Program-made: the position numbers and the translations under genes
Origin: an uncultured Bacteroides sp.
GTDB lineage: Bacteria; Bacteroidota; Bacteroidia; Bacteroidales; Bacteroidaceae
Length of the DNA stretch: 6,536 nt
Assembly (NCBI RefSeq): GCF_900547205.1
Contig: NZ_URFY01000097.1
Location: 1 to 6,536, forward strand
Reading direction: 5' to 3'
The notes under the pieces: generated by a model
Database searches by the model: none
What the model was told of the DNA's origin: nothing
The model's input: only the letters and a program-made list of their open reading frames with translations
In this document: piece by piece, positions 1-3,666 of the stretch
How positions within the stretch are numbered: position 1 is the first letter of the stretch
How the letters are laid out: each line of letters starts with the position of its first letter

Positions 1-591
1 ATGAACTTAAGTGTCATATTAGAAGCATATTTAGAAAAAAATGCACTTACCTACATTCATTTATCTAGTGAAACACTCGAATTGTTAAATCAAAATTTTC
101 AAAGAGTAGAAATAAGAAAAAAAGATTATCTCATACATGCTGGAGATAAAGAGCTATATCTCTATTTTATAGAATCTGGAATTCTACGATATTGGATACT
201 AGATAGACATTTACAAGAAATTACATTTGCTTTTGCTTTTGCAGGTGAATTTGCCAACTCATATTATTCTTTTTGCAAAGATACAAAATCCGAATTTGAT
301 ATTCAAGCCTTAACAGATTGTGTAATATGGAAGGTTAATCGGAATATTATATTTGATATGTTTAAAACATCTCTGGAAATAAATATTTTAGCTAGGGTTG
401 TTATGGAGAATATTTTTACAAAAAAGATTCAACGAGAAATAGAGTTACTCAAATATACTATAGAGGAAAGGTATAGGATATTAATAATTAGAGATAAAAA
501 TATGCTAAAAGAAATTCCTCTCAAATACCTTGCTTCATACTTAGGATCAACTCCTCAATCTTTAAGCCGAATCCGAAAAAAAATATTTTAG
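1..591 (+). CDS. Crp/Fnr-family transcriptional regulator
   Basis: This 196-residue protein has the layout of the short Bacteroidota Crp/Fnr regulators. A cyclic-nucleotide-binding-type beta-barrel lies at about residues 20-125 (KDYLIHAGDKELYLYFIESG at 41-60 is the typical early strand pair), then a dimerisation helix (about 125-155), then a C-terminal helix-turn-helix. The end, IPLKYLASYLGSTPQSLSRI (172-191), is the family's hallmark recognition segment. The phosphate-binding cassette that contacts cAMP in E. coli Crp is not conserved: GEFANSYYSF (82-91) has no arginine. There is no FNR-like cysteine cluster, so the ligand is unknown and may not be cAMP. The ATG is the first base of the window. 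Length fits a complete gene, but an upstream start cannot be excluded and its promoter is out of view. It lies 73 bases before, and on the same strand as, the synthase/nitroreductase pair, which it may control (inference). Confidence 0.9.
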   Translation: MNLSVILEAYLEKNALTYIHLSSETLELLNQNFQRVEIRKKDYLIHAGDKELYLYFIESGILRYWILDRHLQEITFAFAFAGEFANSYYSFCKDTKSEFDIQALTDCVIWKVNRNIIFDMFKTSLEINILARVVMENIFTKKIQREIELLKYTIEERYRILIIRDKNMLKEIPLKYLASYLGSTPQSLSRIRKKIF

Positions 592-604
592 TTAACCAAT
601 CTTC

Positions 605-637
605 ATTGATTCGACTTTATTAGCCACGTAACTTTGC
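605..637 (+). promoter_or_regulatory. Bacteroides-type promoter for the synthase operon
   Basis: The -7 element TAACTTTGC (629-637) fits the Bacteroides primary-sigma consensus TAnnTTTG exactly. A -33-like ATTG (605-608, three of four bases of TTTG) sits 20 bases upstream, the expected spacing. Transcription would start near 644, leaving a leader of about 20 bases before the ATG at 665. That leader is A-rich (AAATAAAGAAGAAAAACA), as is usual for Bacteroides starts, rather than carrying a classic Shine-Dalgarno. A short imperfect dyad, AATC-N6-GATT (598-611), overlaps the -33 element and could be an operator for the adjacent Crp/Fnr protein, but four-base arms are weak evidence. The same ten bases GTAACTTTGC (628-637) also match the core of CTnDOT-type attachment sites (see findings). 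Confidence 0.6.
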
Positions 638-664
638 AACCAAATTAAATAAAGAAGAAAAACA

Positions 665-1933
665 ATGGAAAAAGTAATTGATGTAACTAGGTGTTCTTTA
701 AAGGACTTTGAAAGTAATGGAAATTTTAATTTAGAGGATCGTGCTTCGCACTTCTATAATTATATAGAGTGGAGAAATACCCTCAAACATAACACGTACA
801 GGGTGGATTCACTTACCGGTTCCGGGGCTACAATGAAAGTCGTAGACCCATATACTCTGAAAATAAAAAATGTTATCACTTTTGTGTCAAATGATTATTT
901 AGGTTTTTCGCATCACCCCAAAATACTGGAAGCATGTATTAATGCAATTGAAGACTACGGTGCTGGTGCAGGAGCATCTCCCTTGATTGGTGGACAGCTA
1001 AATCTGCACGATTTACTAGAACAAAAAATTGCTAATTTTTTCGAAAAAGAAGATGCGATCACTTTTACAGCTGGTTTTGCCGCTAATAGTGGAACATTAT
1101 CTGCATTATTGGGTAAAGAAGACATCGCAATATTAGATATGTATGTACATGCCAGCGTAGTTGATGGTTGTTGTAATACAAATAAGAAATTCTTTTTGCA
1201 TAATAATATGGAATCATTAGAGAGTATTCTCAAAGTGACTTCTAAGTCTTATCGAAATAGAATAATTGTTGTAGATGGTGTATACTCACAAGATGGAGAT
1301 ATTGCAGCATTAGATCAGGTATGTTCTTTAGCTAAACAATATAATGCTTATGTCATGGTCGATGATGCACATGGCATAGGAATATTTGGAGAAAAAGGAA
1401 GAGGTGTATTAGAAGAGTATGATTTATTATCTAAAGTTGATTTTATCACAGGAACATTTAGTAAAACATTTGGCTCTGTGGGAGGATACTTGGTTGCAAA
1501 TAAATATTTTACTCGATATCTGAAATATTATTCGAGAGCTAATATATTTTCTGCTGCTGCAACTCCTCAATCTGCCGCTGCTGTCATAAAAGGATTAGAA
1601 CTGCTACATGAAGAACCGCAATGGCAGGCTAAAATACGAAATAATATGTCTTATTTCAATGAGCAGTTGACCACTCTTAAGATTAATCATGGTAATACAG
1701 CATCAGCTATTTTTCCTATTATGATTTGTGATGAGGATAAAACGAATGAGGCAGCTAAAATTCTTTTTGACAATGGAATTTATGTAAATCCAATCACTTA
1801 TCCTGCTGTTGTTAGGAAACAATCTCGCCTAAGAATGAGTGTTCTGGCAACTCATTCAAAAGAGGATTTGGATACTACATTAAATGTTTTAGAACATGTT
1901 GTTAAGAAACTTAATATCAAGAGGAATGAATAG
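665..1933 (+). CDS. PLP-dependent alpha-oxoamine synthase family acyltransferase
   Basis: This 422-residue fold-type I PLP enzyme belongs to the family that condenses an acyl-CoA or acyl-ACP with an amino acid, losing CO2 (AONS/BioF, KBL, serine palmitoyltransferase, CqsA). Visible landmarks: SNDYLGFSHHP (75-85); glycine-rich GAGAGASPLIGG (99-110); the HAS cofactor-stacking histidine H162; DGVYSQDGD (204-212); VDDAHGIG (232-239), where D233 and H236 should contact the pyridine ring; and GTFSKTFGSVGG (263-274), with K267 as the Schiff-base lysine. RMSVLATH (390-397) is the family's C-terminal substrate-carboxylate arginine motif. The first 65 residues form an extra N-terminal segment before the usual start of the fold. 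The acyl and amino-acid substrates cannot be read from sequence. The 3' half looks nearer the serine palmitoyltransferase/AONS side than CqsA, because it has DDAH rather than DESH. It is followed by an 8-base overlap with the nitroreductase homologue. Confidence 0.88.
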   Translation: MEKVIDVTRCSLKDFESNGNFNLEDRASHFYNYIEWRNTLKHNTYRVDSLTGSGATMKVVDPYTLKIKNVITFVSNDYLGFSHHPKILEACINAIEDYGAGAGASPLIGGQLNLHDLLEQKIANFFEKEDAITFTAGFAANSGTLSALLGKEDIAILDMYVHASVVDGCCNTNKKFFLHNNMESLESILKVTSKSYRNRIIVVDGVYSQDGDIAALDQVCSLAKQYNAYVMVDDAHGIGIFGEKGRGVLEEYDLLSKVDFITGTFSKTFGSVGGYLVANKYFTRYLKYYSRANIFSAAATPQSAAAVIKGLELLHEEPQWQAKIRNNMSYFNEQLTTLKINHGNTASAIFPIMICDEDKTNEAAKILFDNGIYVNPITYPAVVRKQSRLRMSVLATHSKEDLDTTLNVLEHVVKKLNIKRNE

Positions 1934-2924
1934 AATAATAATAATTTTTTTTTCTCTTTTATCCATAAATCAGACAATGATGGCCGATCAATTTGATACA
2001 ATATTTGCAATAGCCAAAAGAGCACCAAGCAGTCATAATGCTCAAATGTGGAAAATTGAAAAGATAGATTCTTGTGAGTGTACGATTTTCATAGATAATT
2101 CTGTTTGTTTACCACAGATAGATCCCAATAATAGAGAAAGTTGGATAAGCATAGGTGCTTTTGTAGAGAACTGTGTGGATATAGGTTGTGATTTAGGTTA
2201 TGACATTGCTGTACAGAAGTATCCCCAGAAGGTTCAGTTAAGAATAGTTGGTAGGAAAAAAGAGGAAAATTTATATATTCCACTAATAAACAACCGACAT
2301 ACATCTCGGATTTCATTTGAAAGGAAAATATTAGACAAACAATTGTTGCAGTTCAATAATTGTTTGTACATACCACGACTCTGTGAACAAGGACAAAAAA
2401 TTGCAGATAATATATTTGACGCAAACAAACAACAAATCGGTAACAAAAAGAAAGCAAAAGAACTTTCAGAGTGGATGATTACTTCGCATAAAGAACTGCA
2501 TGATCGGAAAGATGGCTTAACTCCTGATATGCTAGGAATGCATGGTTTTAAGAAGTTCTTATTTCTATCTCTTTTCAATAAGCATAGTATTCAATCTTCG
2601 CAGTTTGAAAAGCAATATTTATCTAGCACAAGACAACAGCTTGATAACTGTAGTGGATTTCTTATACTGTTCTCAAAAAGACAATCACGAGAAGATGATT
2701 GGTTTAATACAGGAAGAGAATTAGAACGTATTTGGTTAGATTTAACAAAAAAGCAAATTGCCGTCCATCCAATGAGTCAATCTATTGAAGAGCTAGATTT
2801 TTATAATAATTTGAAAATTATTTTGAATGATGAAAGAGATGTACAAATGATACTCAGGGTTGGGTATACAAAGTCTTCTTTAAAAAATGATACATGTAGT
2901 AAACGAAGGGAGATACATCTCTAA
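1926..2924 (+). CDS. Acg-like nitroreductase-family protein, probably exported
   Basis: This gene encodes 332 residues from the ATG at 1926, which lies in ATGAATAG and overlaps the synthase stop; AAGAGGA lies just upstream. An in-frame ATG at 1896 is deep inside the synthase and less likely. The protein resembles the Acg branch of FMN-binding nitroreductases: RAPSSHNAQMW (32-42) is the FMN-phosphate loop, DPNNRESWISIGAFVEN (66-82) the conserved helix, NRHTSR (123-128) the second arginine-rich motif, then DDWFNTGRELERIWL (257-271), HPMSQ (281-285) and RVGY (311-314). The tail with a KRRE motif is where family members end, so it looks complete. The N-terminus, MNRIIIIFFSLLSI then MMADQ, reads as a signal peptide with possible cleavage after A20. 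Starts at 1977 or 1980 would instead give a cytoplasmic protein. Some Acg-type proteins bind FMN without clear nitroreductase activity, so the reaction is unknown. Overlap with the synthase suggests a shared pathway (inference). Confidence 0.8.
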   Translation: MNRIIIIFFSLLSINQTMMADQFDTIFAIAKRAPSSHNAQMWKIEKIDSCECTIFIDNSVCLPQIDPNNRESWISIGAFVENCVDIGCDLGYDIAVQKYPQKVQLRIVGRKKEENLYIPLINNRHTSRISFERKILDKQLLQFNNCLYIPRLCEQGQKIADNIFDANKQQIGNKKKAKELSEWMITSHKELHDRKDGLTPDMLGMHGFKKFLFLSLFNKHSIQSSQFEKQYLSSTRQQLDNCSGFLILFSKRQSREDDWFNTGRELERIWLDLTKKQIAVHPMSQSIEELDFYNNLKIILNDERDVQMILRVGYTKSSLKNDTCSKRREIHL

Positions 2925-2954
2925 TCTAATGCGACTTGTTATCATTGATTAAAT

Positions 2955-3004
2955 AAAAAACAAGCTGTTACAACTTCATATTGAAGTGTAATGGCTTGTT
3001 TTTT
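2955..3004. terminator. Bidirectional intrinsic terminator between convergent genes
   Basis: The outer arms AAAAAACAAGC (2955-2965) and GCTTGTTTTTT (2994-3004) pair perfectly. Inside them TTACAACTTCA (2968-2978) pairs with TGAAGTGTAA (2982-2991) apart from one bulged base. The T-run at 2999-3004 serves + strand transcripts ending after the stop at 2924. On the - strand the same arms give a T-run (complement of 2955-2960) followed by an AT-rich tract, serving transcripts coming from the helicase side. Its place between convergent genes fits a shared terminator. Confidence 0.85.
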
Positions 3005-3010
3005 AATTTA

Positions 3011-3027
3011 AAGCCTTTCTGAGGCTT
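3011..3027 (+). terminator. Second small hairpin behind the main terminator
   Basis: AAGCCT (3011-3016) and AGGCTT (3022-3027) form a perfect 6-bp stem with a 5-base loop, followed by TTTCTTCT on the + strand. It lies seven bases after the main terminator, so it may be a back-up terminator or simply the first hairpin of the structured region that follows. The T-tract is interrupted, hence the modest confidence. Confidence 0.4.
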
Positions 3028-3062
3028 TTCTTCTCGGTTTATTTTTAGAGACAACTGGTCAA

Positions 3063-3132
3063 GGCTGATGTGTGAAATACGCTCGAATTTTGTGAGGGGA
3101 AGATTTTGCACAATCACTTGCAGCTATCAGCC
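3063..3132. repeat. Inverted repeat GGCTGAT/ATCAGCC with nested stem
   Basis: GGCTGAT (3063-3069) pairs perfectly with ATCAGCC (3126-3132), and a G-T wobble at 3070/3125 extends it on the + strand. A nested TTGTG (near 3090) can pair with CACAA (near 3109-3113). This is the first large stem of the structured gap. Confidence 0.4.
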
Positions 3133-3138
3133 AGCATT

Positions 3139-3176
3139 GGTAAGGTTGGATTCGGTGAGTTACTACACACCTTGCC
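3139..3176 (+). repeat. Inverted repeat GGTAAGGT/ACCTTGCC
   Basis: The 8-base arms at 3139-3146 and 3169-3176 pair fully as RNA of the + strand, with one internal U-G wobble (3141/3174). On the - strand that position would be an A-C mismatch, which slightly favours a + strand RNA. The loop is 22 bases. Confidence 0.4.
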
Positions 3177-3313
3177 ACATCCCTAATAGGTTTCAGGGTA
3201 AAATTTGTTAGTCCTCAATATACTATCTTTTGTAGGTTTTTCCTCGCTAGGTGTGGTGGCAACCTGATTGGATGAAACATTCCTATAGTAATCATTTGGA
3301 AGGAGTTGCTATA

Positions 3314-3479
3314 ATGGGAAGAAATAAGGCTTGGGAGGGTAAACAATGAAGTCTGCCGGGGCAAACAAGAAAAGCGGCTTGTTCCGGTATCGATGGGCTG
3401 GGTTGTTTCGATTCATCGGAACTCCTGCGCTATGATGCAAGGAATGTACCGCTGTTTGCCCTTTTCTGAATACGACTGA
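3314..3479 (+). other. Chain of three ATGA-coupled micro-ORFs (doubtful)
   Basis: GGAAGGAG (3298-3305), an unusually strong Shine-Dalgarno for this group, stands 8 bases before an ATG at 3314 that opens an 11-codon ORF ending at 3349. Its TGA overlaps the ATG of a 29-codon ORF (3346-3435, basic, beginning MKSAGANKKSGLFRYRW). The TGA of that one overlaps the ATG of a 15-codon ORF (3432-3479, beginning MMQGMYRCLPF). Stop-start overlaps of this ATGA type are typical of translational coupling, but ORFs this short arise often by chance and these overlie the strongest hairpin of the gap. They could be leader peptides or nothing. No homology is claimed. Confidence 0.2.
3359..3461. repeat. Large multi-helix stem-loop of about 103 bases
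   Basis: Three successive helices stack. GGGCAAAC (3359-3366) pairs with GTTTGCCC (3454-3461). AGCGG (3373-3377) pairs with CCGCT (3449-3453). Then GTTCC (3381-3385) plus GATG (3392-3395) pair with CATCGGAAC (3414-3422), leaving a 6-base bulge (3386-3391) and an 18-base terminal loop. All 22 pairs are Watson-Crick, so the strand cannot be told from it. Nested perfect helices of this kind are unlikely from chance alone and are the best sign that the gap encodes or forms a folded structure. Confidence 0.55.
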
Positions 3480-3487
3480 CCAAAGGG

Positions 3488-3521
3488 AAGTGGTATTTAG
3501 AAACAGACATTCCTACCACTT
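3488..3521. repeat. Inverted repeat AAGTGGTA/TACCACTT
   Basis: The 8-base arms (3488-3495 and 3514-3521) are perfect, with an 18-base loop. Two G-T wobbles (3487/3522 and 3486/3523) extend the stem on the + strand only. A competing short hairpin, CCAC with GTGG (about 3516-3529), shares the right arm, so alternative folds are possible. Confidence 0.45.
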
Positions 3522-3607
3522 TTGGGTGGGAGAGCCTTTTTATAATAGGAAGATAAGGGAGTATAAAAGGAAGAGCCGGGCATTGGCTTGTCCCGTGGTG
3601 AGAGAAA

Positions 3608-3639
3608 TCCCTCGTCCTGTCTCACGACAGAACAAGGGA
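3608..3639 (-). terminator. 14-bp hairpin with GUGA tetraloop after the helicase stop
   Basis: Read on the - strand, CCCTTGTTCTGTC, loop GTGA, GACAGGACGAGGG forms a continuous 13-bp stem that a T-A pair extends to 14. Two of the pairs are G-U wobbles; on the + strand these would be C-A mismatches and the loop would be UCAC, so the structure belongs to - strand RNA. It starts 27 bases after the helicase stop codon (3667-3669) and is followed by TTTCTCTC. It may be a weak intrinsic terminator or a 3'-end protecting structure of the helicase transcript; the interrupted T-tract argues against a strong terminator. Confidence 0.5.
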
Positions 3640-3666
3640 AAAGGTTAAATATATCTGTGAGTTAAA

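Larger units (their letters stand above)
3028..3666. other. Non-coding gap rich in inverted repeats, possible structured RNA
   Basis: About 640 bases without a convincing protein gene on either strand; the longest open stretches are a few dozen codons and overlap one another in several frames. Instead the stretch holds a series of non-overlapping inverted repeats: 3063-3069 with 3126-3132; 3139-3146 with 3169-3176; 3359-3366 with 3454-3461, containing further nested stems; 3488-3495 with 3514-3521; and 3608-3621 with 3626-3639. It lies directly downstream of the helicase gene and upstream (+ strand sense) of nothing recognisable. Its base composition is nearer to the helicase side than to the AT-rich left genes. 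Candidate explanations are a structured non-coding RNA, a transfer origin or another ICE site, or a long structured 3' region of the helicase mRNA. I recognise no named RNA family. Confidence 0.45.

Noticed and set aside
275..284. GCAAAGATAC, the - strand form of the CTnDOT-type core GTANNTTTGC
   Set aside because: It lies inside the intact regulator coding sequence, with no sign of a junction. With eight fixed bases in AT-rich DNA, chance matches are expected.
955..1233. - strand open frame of 92 codons opposite the synthase
   Set aside because: It is a shadow of the strongly recognisable synthase frame, and its own translation shows no domain.
2234..2578. - strand open frame of 114 codons opposite the nitroreductase homologue
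   Set aside because: It is a shadow of a gene whose own frame carries clear Acg-family motifs; the translation is cysteine/serine-rich low-sense sequence.
3309..3416. 35-codon - strand ORF beginning MNRNNPAHRYRNKP
   Set aside because: It covers one arm and the loop of the large hairpin, overlaps ORFs on the other strand, has no clear ribosome site and shows no family signature.
3028..3666. Group II intron or retron RNA
   Set aside because: I could not find a domain V-like hairpin with the AGC triad, no reverse transcriptase is nearby, and the ends show no intron boundary.
3028..3666. CRISPR array or insertion sequence remnant
   Set aside because: There are no regularly spaced direct repeats, no terminal inverted repeats bounding the gap and no transposase-like translation.
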